From positions 248,001 through 312,000 of the forward strand of contig JACGCK010000042.1 of assembly GCA_014925825.1 (NCBI GenBank): DNA of 64,000 nucleotides. The letters run 5' to 3'. Shown here one piece after another: positions 18,279-28,918 of the stretch. Under the pieces are notes generated by a model, which was not told where the DNA came from, searched no databases, and saw nothing but the letters and a program-made list of their open reading frames with translations. Every line of letters starts with the position of its first letter. Position 1 is the first letter of the stretch. Origin of the DNA: Pholiota molesta. Taxonomy: Eukaryota > Basidiomycota > Agaricomycetes > Agaricales > Strophariaceae. Position numbers and translations under genes: made by a program.

Positions 18279-21234
18279 TTTTACTCTCTCTCGTAAATCG
18301 GCGACACATGTCGTCGAGAGCTCGGCCGAGGAGGTGGGAGCCGCACCCACCTCTCTGCGCCTTGACCGTGCTCGAACCCTACCACCTGTTACATCCCATC
18401 GCTTTCACCCATTCCGCCTCTCCGCTGCCCGCTCCACAATAACTTTTCCATCTCCAACCACGCCTCCCACGCCCGCCACTGGACAACATCCTCTTTCACA
18501 CACCCAGACACCTATCCAGTTGCCACCTGACACACAGCTGCTTTTAACACACCCGTCTGCCGTGCAATTGCCACCAGCACCGCCATCCTCGAGCTCATCA
18601 CGAACCATTCAACCACGTAAACCCCAGCAAGGCCGCAGCATCGAGGCAAACCCGCTTCGCCCTCATGTAGCCGCGGCTGACCGCATCTTCTGCTGGGATA
18701 CCCCCTTCGCCACCCGTCACCGATTACAGCTCTCGTCTGAGTTACCCGCGCCCCTCGTTGAAGGCACTATGCTCGCAATTCGCGGCGCCCTTGCCCCCAA
18801 CACCAAAAACACATATGGTGCAGGGCCGTTGCGCTTCACGCAGTTCTGCGACACCTGGCAGATTGCAGAAGAGGACCGCATGCCGGCATCGTATGCCCTT
18901 CTCTGCGCCTTCATCGGAGAGCACAAGGGCAAGCAACATGGGAACACGATTCGTTCTTGGATGGCTGGCATTCGGAGCTCGCACGTCGTCAACCACGCTC
19001 CATGGTATGGCGATGACGAATGGGTGAAGCTCGCTCGTACCTCGGCGAATAAGGAGGGCACACACCACAAGTGTCCGCTGCGAGCCCCCGTATCAGTCGA
19101 GCACCTGTCCGCACTCCGCCGTGTCATTTCCTTGTCAAACACTTTTCATGCTGCTGTCTGGGCAGTTGCACTCTGCGCCTTCTTTGGCTGCCGCCGTCTG
19201 GGCGAGGTTGTCATCACGTCAAATGCATCGTTTGACAAGAAGTATCATGCTCTTCGTTCTGCCGAGTACGCTACTCCTTTTCGTCATTCTGTGTTGCATT
19301 ATTAATCTAAATATAGTGTTGTTTTCCGCGAATTACGTGACGGTTCAAAATTGGCGAGCTTTCGTATTCCCTGGACCAAAACCACCAGGGAGGAAGGAGC
19401 CGCTGTCATCCTCACCGCCAGATCTGATCCACTCTGCCCCGTCGCCGCACTCCGTAACCACATCCTTGTCAACAAAGACGCCCACCCCTCATCTTCCCTT
19501 TTCGCATTCATGGAGCCTTCAGGAGGATGCAAGTAGTGCTTGGAAGTCCGGTCCGGTCCGGTCTTTTGCCCTCAAAGGGCTTGGACCGGGACCGAGACCG
19601 GTCCATCCATTTCCAAAATCTGCCAAAAACCGGACCGGACCGATGAGGACCGGTCCATACCGGTCTTTCGCGGTCCAAAGACCGGTCAAGACCGGTCACG
19701 GTTCAGACCAGTCCAGACCAGCGTTGGACTGGTCCAGACCGGTCTTGCTGGGGCACCTTAGCGTCTCCATGCCGCAGGAACTGCAATATTGCAGTTCCCT
19801 TGTGCATGGAGACGGTGTGGTGTCCCTGGCGGCACTTGGGGCAGAGGCGGTCATGCTCGGCGGTGCTGTGCTGAGCGCGCATCGAGCTCCCGCGAGCCGC
19901 AGCGTCGACGTGGCCGGGCTGCCGAGCATGCTGTGCGCGAGAGGCGATGGCGCTCGCTGAGCGCACATCGAGCTCCCGTGGCGTCAACGTGGACGGCTGC
20001 CGACCTAGCACGTAGTGCATTGGGTGGCGGCAAACAGGCAAACGCGCTGTGCGCGGGAGACGATGGCGCTCGCTGAGCGCGCATCGATCTCCCACGGCAT
20101 CGACGTGGACGCCTGCCGACCGTGCTGTGCGCGGAGCTCCCGCGGCGCCAACGGGGGTCGTGGTAGGTGGTGGGTGGGTGGTTGGGGGTGATGTGGCGGG
20201 TGTCGTCGGGGGTGATGTGGCGGGTGTCGTCGGGGGGCACGCGTGGGTGACGTGGCGGGTGTCCGTCGACGTGGTGGGCGTCGTCGCGGCAAACGCGGGG
20301 CACGGAGAGCAGGGGGCGGCGAGCCCAGGAGGTGGCTGTCGCGCAGAGGCACGCTAAGGGGGGCTATGGCGGGGGGGAAATTTGTTAGCACGGCACGTTG
20401 AACAGTGCGGGTGACGCACCTGGGGGCTCTCCCACTTCCTGGGTCTGCCCTCGGTCCACCTCCCCTGTTCCGTCGTCGTGCGCACTTGAACCCACATCCT
20501 TGGCCCAAGGGAGGGGTGGCGCGGGTGTGGTTTGGGCATGGTGGTGGTGAAAGTGCAAGCCATCAACCGTGGAAACACAGTTGATGGCCATTTCGGCGAA
20601 CGCCGGAACCCGTGGCGGCGATTGTAGACTACAAGATGATGTGATAACTTAGTATTTAATGATTATTGAATAGAAAATAACGTACTTATTATCGAGAGTA
20701 AAAGACCGGTCCAGACCAGTCTGGACCGGTCTTTGGCCGGTCTTCAGTTTCTTAAAATCTTGATGGACCGTGGACCGGACCGCGGTCTCGGTCTTGATCG
20801 GTCTTCCAAAATATCGGTCTTGATCGGTTACGGTCCGGTCCAGTCCCGGTCTTTTTCCGGTCTTAGGACCGGACTTCCAAGCACTAGATGCAAGAACCTC
20901 CTCAAGCATGACTTCCTAAAATTCGTGACGAACATCTGGAAGTCGGCGGCACTCGCACATGTTTTGGGCCACAGCTTCCGTATCGGCGGTGCGGTTGAGC
21001 TTCTACTTGCTGGGGTGCCCCCTGAGGTTGTAGCTAGCAGCAACTGGAGGTTGGACATCACTTGCTTTCCTCCTCTACTGGCGACGCATGGATGAAATTC
21101 TACCCATGAGCACATCAAAAGCATATAAAAAGACTCATCTCGACGAACTTGCTTCCATTTTCGAACATTTCCGTATCACAAATAAAATTCCTCTGTCTTT
21201 AATCACCACATCGGACGGTTCGTTATCATTATGA
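18271..21234 (+). pseudogene. Tyrosine recombinase of the DIRS-like element, split by a hAT-like element
   Basis: Starts ATGTCTAG, overlapping the RNase H stop. A long Pro/Ser-rich N-terminus leads to a SAM-like core (GALAPNTKNTYGAGPLRFTQF) and the first catalytic Arg block (ALCAFFGCRRLGEVV, about 19165-19215). A 51-nt intron 19266-19316 (phase 2) continues into DVVFRELRDGSKLASFRIP. At 19533 a hAT-like element interrupts it; the frame resumes at 20887 with NLLKHDFLKF and the H-x-x-R motif GHSFRIGGA (about 20970-20996). A final 1-nt frameshift near 21045 puts the Tyr block (SLAFLLYWRRMDEI) in another frame, ending at 21234. R, H, R and Y are therefore all recognisable but not in one frame. Confidence 0.8.
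19534..20886. mobile_element. Non-autonomous hAT-like element with GC-rich interior (1353 bp)
   Basis: Perfect terminal inverted repeats TAGTGCTTGGAAGTCCGG (start) and its complement (end), flanked by perfect 8-bp duplications GATGCAAG (19526-19533 and 20887-20894). Both ends carry about 200 bp packed with ACCGGTC/GACCGG palindromic words, likely subterminal binding sites. The interior (about 19790-20620) is very GC-rich, with partly tandem units around GATGGCGCTCGCTGAGCGC and GTGATGTGGCGGGTGTCGTC, unlike the flanks. I see no transposase, so it must be mobilised in trans. It interrupts the recombinase gene. Confidence 0.9.
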
Positions 21235-21420
21235 ATACTTAAATAGATTGTCGCTTCACCATTGCACCATTGCCTGCCCATATCAACTGTAGAACATCAT
21301 TTGCATCCCAGCCTGCTTTATTTGCATCACCACTTGTACTTTTATTGCTGCGCCTTTCACTTAAAGAATAAAAGTGGTTGTATTTGTGTTTAAAATTTAT
21401 AGTTTGAACTTATTCTGCTT
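21235..21420. other. 3' non-coding part of the DIRS-like element
   Basis: AT-rich sequence after the recombinase stop. No gene and no clear terminal repeat. Confidence 0.4.
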
Positions 21421-21788
21421 AACTTGGGTGATCTAGGAGATTTCCTGGCCAGAGTGACGCTCTGTTTGGGTAGCCAGTTTGACTCACCTGTGCCTCACCA
21501 ACCTGCCAGTAAGGAGCTTACACTCTGGTTGGTTCAGCTTGTTGGTTTTCGGCACAGGTTCTGCCAAAACCAGGCTACCCAGATGCTCAGGTCTTGCCTC
21601 GGCTTCCTCGATTCTTCAGACTCCCTCTGAACGCTTTGGGATCTTCTGACAAGCGCCCACGGCCGGGCCGTTCTTTCCTGCGCGGTTGAGCCCAGACTTC
21701 GGGCCAATCCCGCGCTCGGCCGCAAGCCCAAATCGAGGAGCCCGGGCAAGCCCTAGGCACAACACAAGCAACTTGTCACCCAAGTTTC
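21421..21788. mobile_element. Small fold-back element (MITE-like)
   Basis: AACTTGGGTGA at the left and TCACCCAAGTT at the right form 11-bp terminal inverted repeats about 367 bp apart. Inside, a nested fold-back pairs TTTGGGTAGCC...CCTGTGCC with GGCACAGG...GGCTACCCAGA (about 21465-21585). I cannot settle the target duplication. No ORF. Confidence 0.5.
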
Positions 21789-22734
21789 TTGTCATTGAAA
21801 TATTGGTATTTACAATATCTAATATTTCCCTTCTTGTGAATATTTGAATATCCAAATATTCAAATATTCCCGTCGTCTCGTCTTCGAACAAATGCTGCAG
21901 TTAATTCATCTATTCAATGACCTAGAGCTGATCAAGTAAGTCAACTAATGAAAGATAACTAGGCTTTGAAGTTGAAATCGTAGACCGCGCAATGTAAGTC
22001 AAGCGCTGCGTTAAAATCCTGTTTCTTTATTAACATACCTAGGCCCCAATTATAAGGATCAGTGAACCTTGTAAGGCGAGTTACACTTTGTAATGTGCGC
22101 GACAATTATAATGTAGACATTCTTTACAATGAAATGAAGCGTCGTTACAATTGACTAGACGTGCGATTATAATGAGACGTGCGGTGATTGTAATGACAAG
22201 GGTCTCATTAAGAAACTAACTGCTTCGTTTACAAGGTAAGATACGATTTAATCAATTATCATGCTTATAAGGGCTCTACGGAATTTGCGACATTCGGGCC
22301 AGCGGTCCGATTCAGAACTCCACGTGTTCCTTCGTTGATGTGTTGGTCATCGACGCATCGATAACTACTCTGTCAACTTTACCTCCACTATCCAACTGCG
22401 CGCATATACGTATTACGAAGCCAACCCATGCGAACTATCTAGCTAACAGAGAACATCATCGGGCTCGCTATAACTCTTGGTTTTCGCAAGCCAGCCTATC
22501 AAGGTGCGCATTGGTTGCTGTTATCTTGACTCTTCTCGTTCGCTGCGGAATAACTGCCGAACAACGTAGGCTGATCAGTGGTTTCTATTCAGCTCAACGA
22601 TCCCGTTACTCAATAGGCGATATACCGCCGTGCGCCGTCCAGTAGTTCTATGACCACACTTAAAGCACTCTACTGGGGGGATTTTTTTACTAGCCAAGGA
22701 CGGATGAGGAATTGGGATTTCTAGTGAGCCCTTC
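21789..22734. other. No gene; dispersed repeat remnants
   Basis: No coding signal. The stretch 22318-22400 is similar to 25715-25795 (shared CACGTGTTC and GCATCGATAACT with similar spacing). The segment 21935-22000 weakly resembles 14345-14395. Confidence 0.4.
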
Positions 22735-23965
22735 AACGCTTTGTTTCCTTTTTGCTCTCCTTTTTCTCCTGTTGTTCTGCAATGAGAACTGCTCCCCTCT
22801 CTCCCTTCTTAACTCTCTTCCCTCCACTACCTTCTCGGGATGAAGTGGAAGCCTGATGCATGCATCGACATTTTATCGCAAGAGAATCTTCGTTCTCGAT
22901 AGTGATATCACCGGAACTGCACTACTTGCGGTCTCTGGCGGCCACGTTGATTGAATATGGGGCTGAGATATTTCATCCCCTCTGTCGCCCGTGTGGAGTG
23001 GACGGGTAGACTATCTGTCACGGACTTTCGTACGCTCGCCACTTGCCGTGGAACCGTTGGATCGTCGTTTGATCTGTCTGGTTCTTTACCTTCATTATGT
23101 GCGAATACTTGGACGGCACGTCGGGCGATCGAGGAAGACACCCATGGCAACGCAAATACCCACATACTCGATACCAGAACTTCGAACGCGAGGGGAACGG
23201 ATGCATCTTCCACCGATGTGTATTCTCTCCTTTTTTATCTTCCCACATATACCCCAATCGCCAGACCATCCTCACTTTATCTCTCCAGCGCCGCAACAGG
23301 ATCATTTCTAACCTCTTACTACAACTACGGGCCAAGTGCCGACGATGAATCAAAATCTGTAGTGCGCCCTTCTTGCCTTGTTTCATTTTTCTCCCTTCCT
23401 CTCCGTGCATTCTTCAATGAGACCCATTCCCCTCTTTCCTCCTTACTCTGTTCCCTCCACTACCCTCATGGGATGAACCATGACGCACATATTCAACATG
23501 GTATCCCCAGAGAATCTTCGTTCTCGAGGGTGGTATCATCGGAGCCGCACTACTTGTGGTTTTGAAGTCCATGTTGTGAAATATGCTTCTGGTGGTCATC
23601 CCCTTCGTCGTGCTTGTGGAATGGACAGATAGTCTACCTGTCGACGACTTTCGTTGCGCTTGCCAAATTACCAGGGAAAATTTACAACCCTTTGTTTGAT
23701 CTATTATATTTTTTTCACCTTGATCTCTGTGTGAATACATCACGTCGGGCGATCCAGGGATACACCTACGATAATGCCCGTGGTGCAGTGCAAGGACCCA
23801 CGCACGCGATACCACAACTTCAACTTCGAATGAGAAAGGGGGATGGACGCGTCTTCCACTGCTGCGCATCTCTTCCTACATCGTCTTCCTCGCGTGTTTC
23901 CTGAAGGATTCTCGCTTCATTTCTCCAGCGCCGTAACCCGGTCCTTGTCCAGCTCTTACTACAAG
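22735..23965. repeat. Diverged tandem duplication, two units of about 620 bp
   Basis: Units of about 22735-23345 and 23345-23965, offset about 628 bp. Matching landmarks in the same order: the CTCTCTTCCCTCCACTAC-type block, GAGAATCTTCGTTCTCGA, GACTTTCGT, CACGTCGGGCGATC, and CTCCAGCGCCG followed by CTCTTACTACAA. Unit 1 holds a 204-codon plus-strand ORF (22951-23565) that spills into unit 2 and has no conserved counterpart there, so I do not call it a gene. Confidence 0.65.
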
Positions 23966-26900
23966 AGGAGGCGGGCACCATAATCTACTTTTGACTCGGC
24001 TTTCAGGGAGCGCGCGCTGCGGGCTCTTCTGGCCAGGTCAAATTTTTTAATGCGCTCAGAGCAGTGTACCCCTCCTCTTGTCGAAGGGCATCGACTGTAT
24101 CGGTCCTACCACGGACGCATTTTATGTATACTGCTGTACGATTCAGTGAACAGATTTTGTGTCATGTATTTCGGGAATGAGAACAACCATGTATAGATCT
24201 GGAAGATTGGCATGTTCCCCATGCGCCCCAAAATGTACGGCTCCTTGATGCAATTACGAAGGGTGGGGGTAAATTATTGATTCCTGGCGGAAACCTCATC
24301 CGTTTGACTCAGTGCTCTCCATAGTATTAGTTGTGCAAAGATATGACGTGGAATTATGCAGGGATTTTGCATGGGCTATACAAGTATCAGGGATGGGGGA
24401 GAGAAGCGAGGACAGAACTGGCCGTCGCAGGGCCCAGATCGGACTGTCTGGGACTCCGTGTAGGAAGTCATGTTCATCGTGCGTGACCCTTTGAAGCTTA
24501 TCAACGAAGGGATGAAATGTTTATCTCTCTAAGCAACATGATTATGAAATCCATTAACGAGTCGAACGCCGGTAGCAATTCCCGTCAAATACGATTACAG
24601 TTCTCATTCAAGGAGACGGGGAATGTATGCAAAGCGTAACAAAGAACCGCTAAGACATTTTCAGTGGCCAAGGTAAACATAAATTTGAATTGGACACAGG
24701 AACGTGTCAGACATGGGGGCTGGCGCGATAAAAAGCAATGACAGAGCTTGAAATTTTTATAAGTAGCAAGAAAGACGCAGTACCATAATGCTAAGTGCAG
24801 AACATCGAGGCGATCATCAAGAGGAGAGGCCGAGACGCAGTCGAAGAGCTATTGGCCATGGTGCTTTATGGCGTCGAAGTTATGCAGGTGCAGTAATACG
24901 AACAGTCATTTTCGCGGTGCTAAGAAGAAAATAGCCACTGCAGCGGCGGCACTATAACTATAGGATTGCACAGAGCGATCAGGGCAAAGGCAATCTCGGT
25001 TGAGGATACGTTTCCGATGGACAACATCGACTCTATGTGTGTCACAGAATAGTTTCCAGTGCACCCCGCGAAGCAGTCGTCGGCAGGGCTCAAAGTCAAC
25101 CATAAATTTCGACGGCAGAGTAGATGTGGACACAGGGTTGTAGCCACATGCAGATATGGAGTGCGACATAAAGGCAGGATATCATGATGTAGTTCGGAAG
25201 CCTCTATCATAGAAAAGGCGCACTAGCGTGGGTGTACCATGTAAGGAACTTGATTTTGAAAGCTTGTGCGAATGTATATATGCGAGGCGAAGGATAGGCT
25301 ATAGAGAAAATCATTAGATGGCTAAAATATTGCCAGTTTGTTGAAAAGAACGTACCTAGTCAACCATATGTCCCATGGCCTTCCGATGAATCGACCTTGG
25401 CCAGCCTCCGCGGGCGCATTGGAGCGCATCTAACCTCACAGAGATATCAGGTGCAGGTTATATCGTTAAGCACAGAACATCGAGGCGATCAACAAGAGGA
25501 GAGGTCAAGATACAGAGGAAGAGGAGTCGCGAGCTTCTGCAAGTACAAGAATACATCAAAGTAAGCAGCTGTAGGACCCCCGAAAGAGCTTGGGATGAGA
25601 CGCATCAACTAATGAGGAGGAGGATGCGGTGCTCAGAGGGCGTGATGAGTGTCGAAAGAGAACAAGATGTTGCAATCCGAGATTACCCGACGCCTGTGGC
25701 TCTGCGGCCCGAGCTTCACGTGTTCTTCCACTCCGTCATCGATGCATCGATAACTGCTCTCCCAACTTGCCCTCCAGTGTCCACTGACTGGCTACCACTG
25801 ACCAGCGTATCCGAACCCCCTCGATAACAACAGTATAGGCTTCTCAAACTTATGCGGTCAGGCCAAAGTCTTCGCGAAACCAGGCCGAGGCATGTATTAT
25901 GTCCATCGTCTTCCCGTTGGCTGAACTACTCTGAACGACAGACCAATCACCAATGTAGATCCAACTCGATGGATCAGCCAGCCAGAACACCGATACATGC
26001 TCTCCGTCGAGCTTTTTTACCCAATTACACGGTTCCTACGCTACAGAGGATGGTCTTCAACTAGCCAAACGCCGGTGTGGGCATGAGCATAACTGGTGAC
26101 CGGTAAGCCTTTCGTCTCCTTCTTTCCCTTCACTTCATCCTTTGGCTACATTTTTCTCCGCCGAGATACCCACCTATCTTCCTCGGTGTACTCTGTTCAC
26201 AGGAACTTGATTCTGCGAGGATGAGGTAGAAAATCGTTTTCTCGCGTTTGACGCTGATCCATATGCGAGTACTCGTCATATTTCATAGACTGCAAGTACG
26301 TTGATTTATGAGTAGGTTTACTCGTTCTGGTCAGTGGTGGCTGCGACGTAGCTGAAGGGTTCGCGCACCTCGTCGGCCGAGAGCTCCGGGCAACTAGGAA
26401 GTGTCCTGAAGTTCTCCTTCCTTCCCTTCCCCACTCAATCCCACATCCTTTCCTTGACTCCTTCACACCGTGTCCGTAACGTCGATCAGCGCTTAGTATG
26501 AGAGGAGGCGAATGTGGTAAGCTATCTGGCTTTCGGCGAGCCGCGACGAGCCGCTTCGCGTGCTTGTCTGTCTGGCCAGATTCCACCGTATCTCCTCTCT
26601 TTTGCCTCCTCTGATCCAAGGGCATTGACTTCTACATCGGTCCCCTTACGAGCAGTAGTCTTACATACATTACATTTATATGGTACGAATAGACTACATG
26701 TCAGGTAAACGATACAGACATAAAAGTAAATTCGCGGTATATTCACGAGACCATGAGCGCCATCCCTTAGCATCTTCCTCGACTCTGGTAGATCGTTTCC
26801 GACAGTGAAAAAGGTTCTGACTCAGCTTGGCATCCTCCCCCTTGATCAAACGTATTATCGCTGACGACATAAAACTTCAAAAAAGACGTCCTTCACCCCG

Positions 26901-27450
26901 CCTCACGCGTCATGGCGTCAAAGCACGAGCGTGAAATCAAGTACGAAATTCAATGGGAAAGGCGGGAAAGTGAGCTGTATTACTGCAGTCAATAGTATCG
27001 AGGAGGCGATGGAGGTGGCGTTTCGAAGAGAGTTGGCTATTGCGTAGCACATGTTCGGTATGTGCGAATTCAAATAGATATCACGGTGGATGAAGTGTTC
27101 CGATGCATACAAAAGTGATTCTACTACACAGTCTGATATGAATGGTCAACCGGTCACTCAGGTCAGGAGGCATCCCAAGCATTGCTGGGATGATGAGTTG
27201 AGATTTACACTCAAGATGTTGCAAATTCAATCCGTCCATGTGCTACTTAGCTGATCCAATACCAGACTATGTAAGCGCGATTTTCTGAGTATTATGAATC
27301 AGAGTAAATCCGCTACTGTTTCTGTACTTATGTAGGCTTGAGAATACGGGACGTAGCGCTCCGGAAATGGTGTTGACGCTTGTATACTCTTTTGATTAAT
27401 AGCTCGTCTTGTTGTACTCCACCGTCTCCACGAACACGCGTCACCTTGGC
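23966..27450. other. 3.5 kb without a supported gene
   Basis: Short ORFs only, none with recognisable motifs or frame-consistent splicing. It contains repeated fragments: CAGAACATCGAGGCGATC plus an AAGAGGAGAGG block at about 24798-24835 and again at 25469-25506, and the repeat at 25715-25795 shared with 22318-22400. These look like decayed transposon or duplicated gene pieces. Confidence 0.45.
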
Positions 27451-27456
27451 TGTGGA

Positions 27457-27466
27457 TATCATATAA
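27457..27466 (+). promoter_or_regulatory. TATA box of the repeated-peptide gene
   Basis: CATATAAAAG, about 265 bases upstream of the start ATG at 27722. The leader between them contains at least one and probably two GT-AG introns. Confidence 0.5.
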
Positions 27467-27651
27467 AAGGCGCTCAGTCATGGCTAGATTTCCTCAGTCG
27501 TTTGGAACGATTCCCTCTGCATCATCCACCTTTAGCTGCTGGTGAGTATTCAACCAACTGCGCACATTTATTACGCTGACGATACTCCCCTGTATCAAAG
27601 GTCAGCCTTGGTTAGAACCAATCAACAACATCAAGTTGTCTAGACCTATTG

Positions 27652-27702
27652 GTGAGCAATATTCGCATTACATTTGGCCCATAACCAACGTGCATATCGC
27701 AG
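27652..27702 (+). other. Predicted 5' UTR intron
   Basis: GTGAGCAA...ATCGCAG, 51 nt, ending 19 bases before the start ATG. Removing it also removes an upstream ATG-less reading frame. A second candidate UTR intron lies at about 27541-27600. Confidence 0.5.
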
Positions 27703-27721
27703 ACGCTCTCTCGAATTCACC

Positions 27722-28264
27722 ATGTTCATCCCAAAATCCCCCATCGTTTTCCTCGTCCTTCTTCTTGGATCCGTCGTCGCCGCCCCAGCCAACTACGCGC
27801 GCTCTGTAGATCTCGAGGCACGCGGGCAGCCACGGAACGAGACTCATCGACACAGGCGCTCTCTCGAGGTCGTACTCGATGCACGCGGGCAGCCACGGAA
27901 CGAGACTCATCGGCACAGGCGTTCTCTCGAGGTCGTGCTCGATGCACGCGGGCAGCCACGTAACGAGACTCATCGACACAGCCTGCACAGGCGCTCTCTC
28001 GAGGTCGTACTCGATGCACGCGGGCAGCCACGGAATGAGACTCATCGACACAGCCTGCACAGGCGCTCTCTCGAGGTCGTACTCGATGCACGCGCGCAGC
28101 CACGGAACGAGACCGTACATCGGCACAAGCGCTCTCTCGAGGTCGATCTCGCGGTGCGCGACCGGTCTGCGAACCCCCGACCCCCAACGAGGCCGGCTCC
28201 GCCCCCGGTGCGGGGGGGTCCCCACCGCCCCCCGCGCCCGACGGGCGCCCCGTATCGTCGGTGA
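27722..28264 (+). CDS. Secreted precursor of repeated peptides with dibasic cleavage sites (KEP-like)
   Basis: A 180-residue ORF. Residues 1-21 form a clear signal peptide (MFIPKSPIVFLVLLLGSVVAA). The rest is a tandem repeat: a first variant unit (SVDLEARGQPRNETHRH), then units built on SLEVVLDARGQPRNETHRH. Two units end with an added SLH, one has GQ changed to AQ. Each unit is preceded by Arg-Arg or Lys-Arg (residues 45-46, 66-67, 90-91, 114-115, 136-137), the sites cut by the Golgi protease Kex2. Every unit keeps N-E-T, an N-glycosylation sequon. The tail (138-180) is Pro/Arg-rich and encoded by GC-rich DNA. The layout matches fungal KEX2-processed repeat proteins, whose products include pheromone-like, RiPP-type and cell-surface peptides. 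Which class this belongs to cannot be told. I see no tailoring enzyme gene nearby. Confidence 0.75.
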   Translation: MFIPKSPIVFLVLLLGSVVAAPANYARSVDLEARGQPRNETHRHRRSLEVVLDARGQPRNETHRHRRSLEVVLDARGQPRNETHRHSLHRRSLEVVLDARGQPRNETHRHSLHRRSLEVVLDARAQPRNETVHRHKRSLEVDLAVRDRSANPRPPTRPAPPPVRGGPHRPPRPTGAPYRR

Positions 28265-28918
28265 AGTGCGCCACGAAGGACGGTATCGGCAACCCGGATA
28301 CGCCTTAGGACAAGGACAGCGATCGTGTCCGGTGCGTTGCGAAGAAGATTTGGCTGAGCGCGCTCATGGGGACGTGATGTCGATCTTATGAACAACCCCC
28401 GAGCACGACATGGCCAATGGGAGAAGCATCGTCTCGACGTTGCTGATTTAGATAGTCCCCTTGTTAGAGGTCATGACCTTTCTTATTCTCGTTTTGTATG
28501 TATGTAAATAAGCCTCGTAACCCCGGAATATCATCTACATGCTACAACTCGACTTACAGTGCAAATATCATTAGCTTCAGTTGTTGGAAGGAGACGTATC
28601 GAATCAACCTCATAGGTGACAGAGCTTATTCATGTGAACGCGCGATGCCCATGGCTTGCCTCTACCCTAAGTAGCGAGAAAGCGCTATCAGACAACATTT
28701 CGCGCATAAGGTTTCACTATTGCTTTACATTTCATCCTCAATTAGAAAACTACCGCGATAACTCAAACGACAACCATGTTATGCAAACGGCGCTACGCTA
28801 TCTAGACACCACAATACGACTGCCTCTATAATCACCATCCACCTCCCCGCCGCGGCGGACCCAATCAATGCAGAGGACACTTTCTGTGATCCGGTCGCCG
28901 CAGGCGCCGTGGTCGACG
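28265..28918. other. No gene
   Basis: A region downstream of the peptide precursor. The last 60 bases (from about 28790) resemble sequence at 40660-40720, i.e. the 3' flank shared by the two peroxidase-like copies. Confidence 0.4.

Larger units (their letters stand above)
14388..21400 (+). mobile_element. DIRS-like tyrosine-recombinase retrotransposon, decayed
   Basis: Three overlapping plus-strand genes in DIRS order: gag-like with zinc knuckles, RT-RNase H, tyrosine recombinase. There is no protease and no integrase. Two predicted introns lie inside the polymerase and recombinase genes. The copy carries in-frame stops, at least three frameshifts and a 1.35 kb hAT-like insertion (19534-20886). 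The outer limits are not firm; I see fold-backs at 14388-14542, and weakly similar direct segments near 14345-14395 and 21935-22000 that might be split terminal repeats. Confidence 0.8.

Noticed and set aside
19534..20886. Reading the insertion as a solo LTR
   Set aside because: Ends are an 18-bp inverted repeat with an 8-bp target duplication, which is the hAT pattern, not TG...CA with 4-6 bp.
22951..23565. 204-codon plus-strand ORF
   Set aside because: It spans the junction of two tandem units and is not conserved between them; no domain or splice support.
24906..25210. Minus-strand cysteine-containing ORFs considered as a hydrophobin
   Set aside because: The paired-cysteine spacing (C...CC...C...C...CC...C) is absent and no signal peptide is evident.
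27668..28225. 185-codon minus-strand ORF with tandem repeats over the peptide-precursor gene
   Set aside because: It is the antisense reading of the repeated units. It lacks a signal peptide or splice context, while the plus strand has a signal peptide and regular dibasic sites.
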